A DNA stretch of 64,000 bases from Actinoplanes sp. L3-i22. Its GTDB lineage: Bacteria; Actinomycetota; Actinomycetes; Mycobacteriales; Micromonosporaceae. Shown piece by piece: positions 18,441-27,441 of this stretch. How positions within the stretch are numbered: the first letter of the stretch is position 1; each line of letters starts with the position of its first letter. The notes beneath the pieces are model-generated. The model saw only the letters and a program-made list of their open reading frames with translations. It had not been told where the DNA came from and did no database searches. A program made the position numbers and the translations under genes. Location: assembly GCF_019704555.1 (NCBI RefSeq), contig NZ_AP024745.1, forward strand, positions 3,604,501-3,668,500, in the 5' to 3' direction.

Positions 18441-18467
18441 GACCGGACAGCCCCCGGATCTGTGACA
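18441..18467 (-). promoter_or_regulatory. ECF41-like promoter element upstream of the NmrA-like gene
   Basis: On the minus strand this reads TGTCACA-N16-GGTC, identical through the spacer to the copies at 15978-16003 and 16018-16043. It is correctly oriented toward the NmrA-like gene, leaving a leader of about 25 bases with a ribosome-binding site. Confidence 0.6.
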
Positions 18468-18522
18468 GGTTCCGGATGCCGCGCTTACACGGGCCTTACA
18501 CGGCGGGCCTAGCGTCGCCGCC

Positions 18523-19722
18523 ATGACCGAGCGCACCCGGGTGTCGCACCTGCTCCGAAGGCTGACCTTCGGCCCGACCGCGGGCGAGGTGGACGCCGCG
18601 GTGAAGGTGGGCTTCGACGCCACGCTGCGGACGTTGATCCGCCCGCCGGGGCCGGTGCCGGAGCCGGAGCTGGGCGCCGAGCCCGACCCGAAGGACCGCC
18701 AGGCGCGGCAGAAGCAGGCGGCCGCGGCGCTCCGGTGGTGGCTGGGGCAACTGGCCGCCGGGGGAGCGGCGGAGAAGCTGACGTTCTTCTGGCACGGGCA
18801 CTGGGCGACGAGCGTGCAGAAGGTGCGGTCGGGGCGGCTCATGCTCGGGCAGCTGGCGACCTTCCGGAAGTACGGCTTCGGGGACACGTCGCCGCTGGTC
18901 CGGGCGATGCTCCGGGATCCGGCCCTGATCCTGTGGCTGGACGGGCAGAAGAACACCCGCCGGGCGCCCAACGAGAACCTGGCCCGGGAGCTGATGGAGC
19001 TGTTCACGCTCGGGATCGGGGCGTACACCGAGGCCGATGTGAAGGCGGGCGCGAAGGTGCTCACCGGCTGGCGCGTAGACCGTAAAACCGGAAAGTCGGT
19101 ATTTGTCGATAAAAAGGGTGCGGACGGGCCGGTCACGCTGCTCGGGCGGACCGGCACGTTCGACGTGGACGACTACGCCGGCCTGCTCGTCGACCACCCC
19201 GCCCACCTGCCGTTCCTGGCCCACCGGCTGTGGATCCGCTACGCCTCGGCGACCGCGCCCTCCGAAGCGGCCGTCGCCCGGATCACCGCCGCCGGGCGGA
19301 ACGCCTCCGCCCTGCTCACCGCGCTGTGCGGCGATCCGGAATTCGAGGGCACCAACGGAACCCTGGTGAAGCAGCCGGTCGAGTGGCTGATCGGCGCCAC
19401 CCGCCAGCTCGGCCTCCCGGTGCCCCAGCAGGCCCTGGCCGACCTGCGCGGACTCGGCCAGGTGCCGATGCGCCCGCCGTCGGTCGGCGGCTGGCCGGTC
19501 GGCGTCGCCTGGCTGACCACGTCGGCCACGGTGGCCCGGCTGCGCGCCGCGCAACGGCTCGCCGCCGCGGCGAAGACCGAGGTCAAGGATCCGGAGGCGC
19601 TGGCGAACCTGCTGGTCGTCGACGGGTGGAGCGACCGCACGCTGGCCGTGCTGCGCGGCGTCAAGGATCCGCGGAAGCTGCTCGCGATCGGCCTGGCCAG
19701 CCCCGAGTACACGGTTCACTGA
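18523..19722 (+). CDS. DUF1800-family protein
   Basis: This 399-residue protein starts with SHLLRRLTFGPTAGEVD, typical of DUF1800. It continues with LTFFWHGHWATS near residue 86 and NENLARELMELFTLGIGAYTE near 150, followed by KVLTGW. The family is of unknown biochemical function and is nearly always encoded beside a DUF1501 protein, as here (11-base gap). There is no signal peptide. The two proteins probably work together; export of the pair through the Tat signal on DUF1501 is possible (inference). Confidence 0.88.
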   Translation: MTERTRVSHLLRRLTFGPTAGEVDAAVKVGFDATLRTLIRPPGPVPEPELGAEPDPKDRQARQKQAAAALRWWLGQLAAGGAAEKLTFFWHGHWATSVQKVRSGRLMLGQLATFRKYGFGDTSPLVRAMLRDPALILWLDGQKNTRRAPNENLARELMELFTLGIGAYTEADVKAGAKVLTGWRVDRKTGKSVFVDKKGADGPVTLLGRTGTFDVDDYAGLLVDHPAHLPFLAHRLWIRYASATAPSEAAVARITAAGRNASALLTALCGDPEFEGTNGTLVKQPVEWLIGATRQLGLPVPQQALADLRGLGQVPMRPPSVGGWPVGVAWLTTSATVARLRAAQRLAAAAKTEVKDPEALANLLVVDGWSDRTLAVLRGVKDPRKLLAIGLASPEYTVH

Positions 19723-19733
19723 GAGGGGTTGGG

Positions 19734-20939
19734 ATGGACACGCTCACCCGCCGCCGGTTCCTGATCGCCAGCGGAGTCACCGTGGCGGCCGGGGCTGCCG
19801 CGTACGGCATCACCGATCTTCTGAAATCCGCCGGGGAACGCGATCCGGCGGCGAAAGTGCTGGTCCTGGTCACGCTCTACGGCGGGAACGACGGACTCAA
19901 CACGCTGATTCCGTACGGCGATCCGGCCTACGCCACGGCCCGCGCGGACCTGGCCTACGACCCGGACAAGCTGCTGCACCTGGACGACCACTTCGCCCTG
20001 AACCCGGGCCTGACCGGCCTGCACCAGCTCTACCAGCGCGGCGGACTGGCGATCGTCCGGGGCGTCGGCTACCCGAAACCGGACCGCAGCCACTTCCGCT
20101 CGATGGACATCTGGCAGACCGCGCAGCCGCAACGGCCGGGCACCACCGGCTGGCTCGGCCGCTGGCTGGACGCCGCGGGCGGCGATCCGCGGCTGGCGGT
20201 CTCGTTCGAGCCGGTCCTGCCGCCGCTGCTGGCCGGCGCGACAAGTGCCGGCGCGACCGTGCCGGGCGGCAAGCTGACCCTGCCCGCCGTGATCACCCCC
20301 GCCCAGGTCGAGGCGCTGGGCGGGCCGGTGCCCGGCGAATCGCCGGCCCGGGCCCGGGCCGCGGCCTGCTTCGCGGACCTCATGCGGGTCCAGGACCTGA
20401 TGGACGACACCATCGCCGAGGACGACGGGGCCGAGGACGACGACGCCCCGGCGACCGCGACCGGCGGCAGCGCCCCGCCGCTGGACCAGCAGCTCGCGCT
20501 GGTCGCCCGGTGCGTCGAGGCGGGCGTGCCGACCCGGGCCTACTCGGTCTCGCTCGGCGGCTTCGACCTGCACGCCGGCGGCCGGGACGCGCAGCAGTCG
20601 ATCCTGGCCCGCCTGGACCGGCCGCTCGCCGCGTTCCAGCAGCGGATGGCCGGCAAGGGGGTGGTGGTCGCGGTCTACTCCGAGTTCGGCCGGCGGGTGC
20701 GGGCGAACGCCTCGGACGGCACCGACCACGGCACCGCCTCGGACCTGTTCCTGCTGGGGGACGGGGTGACGGGTGGGATGTACGGCGAGGCCCCGAGCCT
20801 GACCGACCTGGACGACGGCGACCTGAAGTACACCGTCGACTTCCGGGACGTGTACGCGGCGTTGCTGCACGACGTCCTCGACGGCGATCCGGCGCGTACC
20901 CTGGACGGCTGGGGCGGCCGTCTGGAAAAGGCGCTCTGA
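19734..20939 (+). CDS. DUF1501-family protein with Tat signal
   Basis: This 401-residue protein has a twin-arginine signal (TRRRFLIASGVTVAAGAAAYG). The DUF1501 domain shows VTLYGGNDGLNTLIPYGD, FRSMDIWQTAQP and VVAVYSEFGRRVRAN, resembling alkaline phosphatase-superfamily (sulfatase-like) metal sites. GAGAGGGG precedes the ATG at 19734. It is in an operon with the DUF1800 gene. The acidic segment near residues 225-240 (EDDGAEDDD) looks like a surface insertion. The reaction is unknown. Confidence 0.88.
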   Translation: MDTLTRRRFLIASGVTVAAGAAAYGITDLLKSAGERDPAAKVLVLVTLYGGNDGLNTLIPYGDPAYATARADLAYDPDKLLHLDDHFALNPGLTGLHQLYQRGGLAIVRGVGYPKPDRSHFRSMDIWQTAQPQRPGTTGWLGRWLDAAGGDPRLAVSFEPVLPPLLAGATSAGATVPGGKLTLPAVITPAQVEALGGPVPGESPARARAAACFADLMRVQDLMDDTIAEDDGAEDDDAPATATGGSAPPLDQQLALVARCVEAGVPTRAYSVSLGGFDLHAGGRDAQQSILARLDRPLAAFQQRMAGKGVVVAVYSEFGRRVRANASDGTDHGTASDLFLLGDGVTGGMYGEAPSLTDLDDGDLKYTVDFRDVYAALLHDVLDGDPARTLDGWGGRLEKAL

Positions 20940-21028
20940 ACTGTTCGTTCGTTGCTGTCGGGCAACTTCCGGCGAGGCCGGGCCCAGACTGGCGTGGGAC
21001 AGTTCCGGCGTAGCGGAAAGGCTGCCCG

Positions 21029-22885
21029 ATGGGGAAGCCAACGGCAACGGCACCGGACGTACGTGGGCGGCTGCGCACGCTGTACGTCCTGGTCTCGATG
21101 GTGTCGGTCACCGGGCTGGCCGTCGTGTCGGCGCTCCTGCCGGCGCGGACGCTGATCTTCGGCATGGTCGCGATCGGGCCCGCGCTGGCCGCGCCCGCGG
21201 CGAGTCCGGCCGCTGTGCTCGGGGTGGGTGGCTATGCGCTCGCGGCCGGCTTCGCGGTCTCGACGGCACAGGGCCTGCTCGGCACCGGGGCGCAGGTGGC
21301 CCGGCTCGGCTTCGTTGCGATCGCGACCGGGATCTGCTGGTTCCTGGCCCTGCACCATCGCCGCATGCTGCGGGTCTCGGCCGGGTCGGCACGGGAGCGG
21401 GAGATGCTGGGCGCGGTCGCCGAGCAGTCCGGCGACGCGATCATCGCCAGCACGCTCGACGGCCGGATCCTCGCCTGGAACGGCGGCGCCGAACGGATCT
21501 ACGGGTGGACGGCGGCCGAGATGCTCGGCCGGTCGTTCGGCGAGATCCTCCCGGCGGATCGGGGGTCGGCGCTCGAGGACACCCTCGCCGAGCTGGCGCT
21601 GGGCCGCCGGATCCACCTCGACGAGACCCGCCGGATCCGCAAGGACGGCACGGCGTTCCTGGTCTCGGTGGACGTCTGGCCGGTCCGCGACGGGAACGGG
21701 ATCGTCGTCGCGGCGGCCGCCACCGAGCGCGACATCACCGAGGAGAAGCAGGCCCGGGACCGGTCCGCGCGGACCGACCGGCTGGAGAGCCTGGGCCAGC
21801 TCGCCGGCGGGGTCGCGCACGACTTCAACAACCTGCTCGCGATCATCCTGAACTACGCGGACTTCCTCGCCGACGAGGTCACCGGGGCGGCCGCCGACGA
21901 CCTGTCGCGGATCCGCAACGCCGCTGACCGGGCCAAGTCGCTGACCGGGCAACTGCTGCTGTTCGCCAAGGGCGAGCCCACCCAGGTGGAGATCATCGAT
22001 CTGAACCGGGTGGTCACCGAGGCCGACGAGCTGCTTGGCCGGACCATCGGCGAGAACGTCCGGCTGATCTGCCGCCCGGCGGACGGGCTCATGCCGGTCC
22101 GCGCCAACCGCGGGCGGCTCGACCAGATCCTGCTCAACCTGGTGATCAACGCGCGGGACGCGATGCCCGAGGGCGGCGTCGTGGTGGTCGAGACCGACTA
22201 CCTGGAGCTGGGCGCCGAGCCGGCCGCGCCGCTGCCGCCCGGCCGCTATGCCCGGCTGACGGTCAGCGACACCGGCTGCGGCATGACGCCCGAGGTTCGC
22301 GACCGGCTCTTCGAGCCGTTCTTCACCACCAAGACCCCCGATCGAGGTACGGGGTTGGGCCTCGCCACGGTCTACGGCATCGTCGGCGACGCGGGCGGCT
22401 CGATCGGCGTCGACTCGGCGCCCGGCATCGGCACCACGTTCCGGATCCTGCTGCCGGCCGCGACGTCCCAGGTGGAGGCGCCGGCCGGGCCGTCCGGCGA
22501 GCCGGCGCAGGGGCACGGCGAGCTGGTCTTGGTGGTCGAGGACGACGACTACGTCCGCGATCTGGTGATCCGCATCCTGCGGGACCACGGCTACCGGGCC
22601 ACCGCGCTGGGCGAGTCGCTGGCCGGGATGGACCTGGACGACGTCGCGCTGGTGATCACCGACGTGGTGATGCGCGGCCGCTCCGGCCCGGCCCTGGCCG
22701 CCCGGCTCCGCGCCCGCCGGCCCGACCTGCGGGTGCTGTTCATGTCCGGCTACAGCGACGCCGAGGTGCGCGGGGAGTACGGCGTCAGCCCGGAGATCCC
22801 GATCCTGCAGAAGCCGTTCACCGCCGTCGAACTGCTCACCGGAGTGGGGGACGCCCTGTCGGCGGCTCACGCAAACGGGGCTTGA
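21029..22885 (+). CDS. Hybrid sensor histidine kinase with PAS and C-terminal receiver domain
   Basis: This 618-residue membrane kinase has four to five hydrophobic segments in the first 110 residues, then a PAS domain ([27 protein letters not shown]... from about residue 137). The dimerisation/phosphoacceptor helix has His264 in [12 protein letters not shown]. The ATPase domain has N-box [10 protein letters not shown] and G-boxes DTGCGMT and [11 protein letters not shown]. The C-terminal receiver domain has EDDD, phosphoacceptor Asp545 in ITDVVM and Lys in LQKPF. The AHDFNN motif and terminal receiver resemble CckA-like kinases. No cognate phosphotransfer protein is adjacent. AAGG sits eight bases before the ATG. 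Confidence 0.92.
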   Translation: MGKPTATAPDVRGRLRTLYVLVSMVSVTGLAVVSALLPARTLIFGMVAIGPALAAPAASPAAVLGVGGYALAAGFAVSTAQGLLGTGAQVARLGFVAIATGICWFLALHHRRMLRVSAGSAREREMLGAVAEQSGDAIIASTLDGRILAWNGGAERIYGWTAAEMLGRSFGEILPADRGSALEDTLAELALGRRIHLDETRRIRKDGTAFLVSVDVWPVRDGNGIVVAAAATERDITEEKQARDRSARTDRLESLGQLAGGVAHDFNNLLAIILNYADFLADEVTGAAADDLSRIRNAADRAKSLTGQLLLFAKGEPTQVEIIDLNRVVTEADELLGRTIGENVRLICRPADGLMPVRANRGRLDQILLNLVINARDAMPEGGVVVVETDYLELGAEPAAPLPPGRYARLTVSDTGCGMTPEVRDRLFEPFFTTKTPDRGTGLGLATVYGIVGDAGGSIGVDSAPGIGTTFRILLPAATSQVEAPAGPSGEPAQGHGELVLVVEDDDYVRDLVIRILRDHGYRATALGESLAGMDLDDVALVITDVVMRGRSGPALAARLRARRPDLRVLFMSGYSDAEVRGEYGVSPEIPILQKPFTAVELLTGVGDALSAAHANGA

Positions 22886-22898
22886 CGTGCACACGATG

Positions 22899-22928
22899 TT
22901 GACATTGACTCGTCGGGCCGGGTGTACT
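22899..22928 (+). promoter_or_regulatory. Candidate promoter for DivIVA-domain gene
   Basis: TTGACA at 22899-22904 is followed after 18 bases by TGTACT at 22923-22928. It lies about 90 bases upstream of the DivIVA-domain gene. The -10 match is weak. Confidence 0.3.
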
Positions 22929-23018
22929 TCCTTCCGACGCTGACCGGGCTCAATCGGATCACCGTCTTCGTCGCCGCCAATGTGGGAACGTGCACAGGCT
23001 CAGGAAGGTGGTACCGCC

Positions 23019-23624
23019 ATGGGGCTGAGTCCGGCGGAGATCGACCGCGTCGCGTTCCGGCGCCCCCGTCCGGGTACGAACGGCTACAGCGAGGACCAGG
23101 TCGACGCGTTCCTCGACGACGTGGCCGGCGAGATGCGCCGGCTCGAGGCGGAGAACCGGGCGCTGAGCGAACGGCTCGCCCCGGACGATCCCGAAGACCT
23201 CGCCGAGCGGGTCCGTCGCGCCGAACTGGACCGCCTGCGGGCCGAGGAGCACGCCCGGGCGCTGCGCGACGAGCTCGCGTCGGCCAGACAGTCGGCCGGG
23301 CCGCCGGCCAAGTTGGACAACCCGCACATGCTGGAGCTGGCCCAGCGCAACGCCGACGAGTACGTCGCCGAGGCCCGCCGGGAGGCGGAAACCCTGCTCG
23401 AGCAGGCCGGTGCCAAGGCCGCGCACCTGCTCAGCGACGCGCAGCTGCGGGCCTCCACGATCGTGGCCGACGCGCGGCACGCGCACGCCGAGGCGATCGC
23501 CGGCATCGAGGCACAGCGGACCGCCACCCTCGACGAGCTCAGCGAGCTGGCCGCGCTGGCCGAACGTCAGCGGGCGTCGGTCCGCGGCGACATCACCGGC
23601 CGCCTGGGTGAGTTCACCGCCTGA
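23019..23624 (+). CDS. DivIVA-domain coiled-coil protein
   Basis: This 201-residue protein begins GLSPAEIDRVAFRRP, and residues about 20-30 (GYSEDQVDAFLDDV) match the DivIVA/Wag31 N-terminal domain that binds curved membrane. Two coiled-coil stretches follow (about 35-90 and 105-190), rich in Glu, Arg and Ala. It is shorter than Wag31 and probably a polarity or division-related paralogue rather than the main polar-growth protein. AGGAAGG precedes the ATG at 23019, which is preferred over an upstream GTG. Confidence 0.85.
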   Translation: MGLSPAEIDRVAFRRPRPGTNGYSEDQVDAFLDDVAGEMRRLEAENRALSERLAPDDPEDLAERVRRAELDRLRAEEHARALRDELASARQSAGPPAKLDNPHMLELAQRNADEYVAEARREAETLLEQAGAKAAHLLSDAQLRASTIVADARHAHAEAIAGIEAQRTATLDELSELAALAERQRASVRGDITGRLGEFTA

Positions 23625-23688
23625 AAAATCCGGGTCAATTTGTTGCAGACCGGCAAATACCACAGTTTTTTCGGCGCACACTTTTCTG

Positions 23689-25707
23689 GTGACGGTGAAC
23701 GGAATGGTCGCCGGCCCGGCATGGACGGCGTCCCTGAACAGTGCGGCGCTGCTGGACAGCGTGCAGGAGGCGTTCCTGGCGGTGGACTCCGCCGGCCTGG
23801 TGCGCGGAGTCAACCGGTCGGCCCAGGAACTGCTCGGCTTCCCGGCCGAGGAGATCTGCGGCCGCCATATCGACGACACGCTGCGCCCGGAGCACGACGG
23901 CCCGACCGAGCCCGCGCTGGCCCGGCTGTTCGCCTCCGCCCCGCAGCGCCCGGTCGGGCGGGAGATCCGGGTCCGGCACCGGGACGGCCACCCGATGGCG
24001 GTCCGCGCCACGGTGTCGGTGATCCCGGCGGCCGGCGGCCCGGTCGCCTGCATCTTCCTCACCGACCTGTCCGGCCAGGCGGACGCGGAGGAACGCGCCG
24101 ACCGCAACGACAGCTTCCTCGCCGCGCTGCTGGACAGCCTGTCGGTGGGCGTCACCGCCTGCGACGACGCCGGCCGGCTGGTGGTGCTGAACCGGGCCGC
24201 CCGGGACGACCTCGGGCTGCTCGCCGACGGCCCGGTCCCGCAGCCCGGCGCGATCACCGCCGGTGCGGTCATCCGCGACGACCGTGCGACGCCGCTGGAC
24301 TGGGAGCAGACACCGCTGGCCCGGGCCTCCCGGGGCGAGCACGTCGACGTGACCGACGTGGTGGTCGAGGTGCCCGGCCGCAGCGCCCGGACGTTCGCCA
24401 CCACCGCCCGGCCGATCCACGGCCCGGACCGGCGCCAGGTCGGCGCCGTCGCGGTGGCCCAGGACGTCACCGCGGTCCGCCGCCTGGAACGCTTCCGGGT
24501 CTGCCAGGACACCATCGACCAGATCCTGACCTCGTCCACGTCGATCGCCGAGGTGACCCCGGCCGTGCTGCGCGCCGTGGCCGGCACCCTGGGCTGGCCG
24601 GGCGCCGAGCTGTTCCTGCTCGACGAGGCGTCCGGCGTGCTGCGGCCGGCCGGGCACTGGGGCTCCGGCGACGAGATCTTCGGGCACCAGCCGATCTACG
24701 GCCAGGCCCTGACCGGGCGGGTCTGGGCGACCGGGCAGCCGATCCTGGTCCCGGACATCACCTCGCGGCGCGACCGGTTCACCGGGTACGAACGGGACCG
24801 GATGGAGGCCTGCCTGCGGAACGGGGTGCGCACCGCGCTGGCCGTCCCGGTCCGTGACAGCGGCACCCTGCTCGGGGTGCTGACCTGCTACGCCGCCGCC
24901 CCGGAACGGCACGAGGACCAGCTCGTGGTGCTGCTCAACGGGGTCGCGGCACAGATCGGCGCGTGCGTCGCGCTGCGCCGGTCCGAGCAACTCGCCCGGC
25001 AGCTCAGCCAGGTCCAGGAGGACTTCATCAACCTGGTCGGGCACGAGCTGCGGACCCCGCTCACCTCGATCACCGCGAACGCCCGGATGCTGGCCGAGGA
25101 CGCCGGCCTGCTCGACGAGGAACATCGGCAGATGGTGACCGCTATTGATCGCAACGCGGGCATCCTGCAGAGCATCGTCGACGCGCTGCTCGACCTGGCC
25201 CACCTGGACTCCGGGCACAGCGACGTCCGGCTCGGCATCGTCGACCTGGCGGCGATCGTCGCCGACGCGATCACCGTGGCCCGGCACCCCGCGGCCGACG
25301 CCGGCGTGCGCCTGGAGGCCTGTCTCCCGGCCCGGCTGCCGATCGCCGGCGACGCCGCCCGGCTCCGGCAGGTCGTCGACGACCTGCTGGCCAACGCGAT
25401 CCGGTACAGCCGGCCGGGCGAGCCGGTGCGGATCACGCTGATCGAGGACACGATCGCGGTCCGGCTCTGCGTGATCGACCTCGGCATCGGGGTGCCGGCC
25501 GGTGAGCACGGCCGGGTCTTCGACCGGTTCTTCCGCGGCAGCAACGTCCGCCACCACGGCATCGCCGGGCACGGGCTCGGCCTCAGCCTGGCCCGGGCGA
25601 TCATCCGCCTGCACCACGGCACAATCTCGCTGTCCGACAACGATCCCACCGGCACGGTGGTCTGCGTGACGCTTCCGCTGCTCGCGGGACCGGATTCGGC
25701 ACCCTGA
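23689..25707 (+). CDS. PAS-PAS-GAF sensor histidine kinase
   Basis: This soluble kinase of about 672 residues has two PAS domains (from about residues 15 and 145), a GAF domain (about 285-440) and a HisKA domain with His452 in NLVGHELRTPLTSI. The HATPase domain has DLLANAIRYSRPGEP, DLGIGVP and GHGLGLSLARAIIRLH. No membrane segment is seen, so it senses a cytoplasmic signal. The start is uncertain: GTG at 23689, GTG at 23695 or ATG at 23704, none with a clear Shine-Dalgarno. No response regulator is adjacent. Confidence 0.9.
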   Translation: MTVNGMVAGPAWTASLNSAALLDSVQEAFLAVDSAGLVRGVNRSAQELLGFPAEEICGRHIDDTLRPEHDGPTEPALARLFASAPQRPVGREIRVRHRDGHPMAVRATVSVIPAAGGPVACIFLTDLSGQADAEERADRNDSFLAALLDSLSVGVTACDDAGRLVVLNRAARDDLGLLADGPVPQPGAITAGAVIRDDRATPLDWEQTPLARASRGEHVDVTDVVVEVPGRSARTFATTARPIHGPDRRQVGAVAVAQDVTAVRRLERFRVCQDTIDQILTSSTSIAEVTPAVLRAVAGTLGWPGAELFLLDEASGVLRPAGHWGSGDEIFGHQPIYGQALTGRVWATGQPILVPDITSRRDRFTGYERDRMEACLRNGVRTALAVPVRDSGTLLGVLTCYAAAPERHEDQLVVLLNGVAAQIGACVALRRSEQLARQLSQVQEDFINLVGHELRTPLTSITANARMLAEDAGLLDEEHRQMVTAIDRNAGILQSIVDALLDLAHLDSGHSDVRLGIVDLAAIVADAITVARHPAADAGVRLEACLPARLPIAGDAARLRQVVDDLLANAIRYSRPGEPVRITLIEDTIAVRLCVIDLGIGVPAGEHGRVFDRFFRGSNVRHHGIAGHGLGLSLARAIIRLHHGTISLSDNDPTGTVVCVTLPLLAGPDSAP

Positions 25708-25822
25708 CCGTCCGCCGCCCGGAAGGATGACGGGTGTGCTGCTGCAACGCTGGTTCGCCGACCGCGGGGGTCTCCTCGATGGTGGTCAGCGCCGAGCAGG
25801 CCGCCCAGCTCTGCGCGGCGGC

Positions 25823-26647
25823 CTATCGACCTCGGCCGCGAGCCGCGACCCGGAGTGCGCGGGGAGGCAGCCGGACGCCGCCCAGAGTGTGGAGCGCGGC
25901 CGCCCCACGCCGCCGCGGCCGAACACCGGCCCGGGTGCCGGCAACCGCTGCGTCCAACGCGGCCACCTCGGCCTCGATCTCGGCATCGTCCTGGTCGCCG
26001 ATCGTGGCCGCGGCCTCCTCGTCGGCCGCGGCTTCCGGGTCGGCCGCCGGCTCCGGGGTCGCCGCGTCGTCGGCTGCGGGCTCCGGGTCGTCGCCGGCGT
26101 CCGGGGCCTGCGGCGCGGCCGGCTCGCGGACCTGGATCTCGATGGTGTCGCGGGTCCGGACCTCGGCCTCGGCGAGCGGCGCGGCCAGCAGGAACGCCTC
26201 CGGCAGCCCGGCCGGCAGCGCCTCCGCGGCGACCCCGGCGGGCTCCGGCGTGAAGAGCATCTTCGCCGCACCCAGGTTCGCGGCGGCGAACAGCGCACTG
26301 ACCGCGGCCAGGATCGGCGACGCGCTGACGGACGTGGCGACCAGCACCCCGGTCGCCGCCGCGGTGGCCAGCGCGGTCGTCGCGCCGGCCTGCCGGATCC
26401 GCTGCGTGCCCCGGGCCCCGATCAGGAACGCGGCCGCCGCGGCCGCCGACCCGAGCACCGCGGAAACTCCCCACACGGTGGCGATCGGCCAGATCGGCCC
26501 GACCGGGTAGTCCCCCTCGGAGAGGAAGAACAGCAGGAACGGCGCCCCGACCAACGCGGTCATCAGGAACACGACCGCGTCGACGGTGAGCACGATGGCC
26601 CCTCCGGTGATCGCGTCCATCCTGCGTGCCCAACCAGTGCTAACCAT
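25823..26647 (-). CDS. Hypothetical membrane protein with acidic Ala/Pro/Asp/Glu tail
   Basis: This 274-residue protein has four hydrophobic segments in the first 130 residues. Next comes a long acidic, Ala/Pro-rich region (about 165-235, many Asp/Glu) and a basic C terminus (RPRRRGAAAL...). GGGAGGGCGG precedes the ATG. The N-terminal part looks like a DUF2637-like or small conductance-type membrane domain, but I cannot name a family. The gene is followed by no obvious partner; codon bias supports the minus frame over the long antisense frames. Confidence 0.6.
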   Translation of the reverse strand: MVSTGWARRMDAITGGAIVLTVDAVVFLMTALVGAPFLLFFLSEGDYPVGPIWPIATVWGVSAVLGSAAAAAAFLIGARGTQRIRQAGATTALATAAATGVLVATSVSASPILAAVSALFAAANLGAAKMLFTPEPAGVAAEALPAGLPEAFLLAAPLAEAEVRTRDTIEIQVREPAAPQAPDAGDDPEPAADDAATPEPAADPEAAADEEAAATIGDQDDAEIEAEVAALDAAVAGTRAGVRPRRRGAAALHTLGGVRLPPRALRVAARGRGR

Positions 26648-26728
26648 GGTGACCGCCCTCCCCGCGAGCTTTGATCAGGCACCGTACCTTATCGATCCGG
26701 TAACAGCTGCCGGGGATCGCGAGCCTGA

Positions 26729-27328
26729 TCAATCTCCGACAAGCCGCCCTGCCGCCCGCGCGCGACCGCGGGCGTCCTGGATCCCGGCCGCGACCGCCGC
26801 GTACAGCGCGGCGCCCGAACCGACCCCGGCGATCAGCCCGACCACCCCGTCCGAGGCGCCGAGCCCGTGCGCCACGAAGCCGGCCACCCCGAGCAGTGTC
26901 ATCGCCGCGCCCAGCCAGTGATAGACCGGCATCCGCCACGCCCAGGCCAGCGGGAAGAAGTGCACGCCGACCACCACGGCGACCCAGGCGACCGCGACCT
27001 CCGGCGCCGCCAGGACCTGATTGATCACGTAGAGCCCGCCGAACAGCGCGACGACCTCACCGGCCACCGCGTACCAGTACCGCCGGTCGGTGAACCCGAC
27101 GACGTCGCCCGGCCGCGCCCCCACCGTCGCCAGGCGCGCCACCCGCAGCACCCCGGCGAACAGCGCGACCGCCACCAGCACCCCGGCCACCCGGATCACC
27201 AGCGGCCACGGGCCGGCCAACCCGCCACTGTTGACCATCACGAACACCGTGCCGAAGCTGAGCGCGATCATCGAGCCGGTCAGCAGCCCACTCGGCCGTC
27301 GGCGCACATCGCTGGTTGTCCCCGTCAT
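26729..27328 (-). CDS. Hypothetical multi-pass membrane protein
   Basis: This 199-residue protein has six hydrophobic helices. Short loops contain VGARPGDVVGFTDRRYWY near residue 72 and AWRMPVYHWLGA near 130. No signal peptide or known catalytic motif is seen. It lies 81 bases upstream of the preceding membrane-protein gene on the same strand, so the two may be co-transcribed. The function is unknown. Confidence 0.65.
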   Translation of the reverse strand: MTGTTSDVRRRPSGLLTGSMIALSFGTVFVMVNSGGLAGPWPLVIRVAGVLVAVALFAGVLRVARLATVGARPGDVVGFTDRRYWYAVAGEVVALFGGLYVINQVLAAPEVAVAWVAVVVGVHFFPLAWAWRMPVYHWLGAAMTLLGVAGFVAHGLGASDGVVGLIAGVGSGAALYAAVAAGIQDARGRARAAGRLVGD

Positions 27329-27441
27329 GCGGACATCCTGCCGTCACCGGACATTCCGCGCTGTCCCGTCGGCCGCCGGCGCCGCTCGGCCGTCGCCGGC
27401 GAGGCTCGGCCGCCGTCGGCGACGCTCGGCCGCTGCCGGGG

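Noticed and set aside
25734..26674. Plus-strand frames over the membrane-protein gene at 25823-26647
   Set aside because: They are Ser/Arg/Pro-rich without hydrophobic or domain pattern. The minus frame has membrane helices and a good ribosome-binding site.
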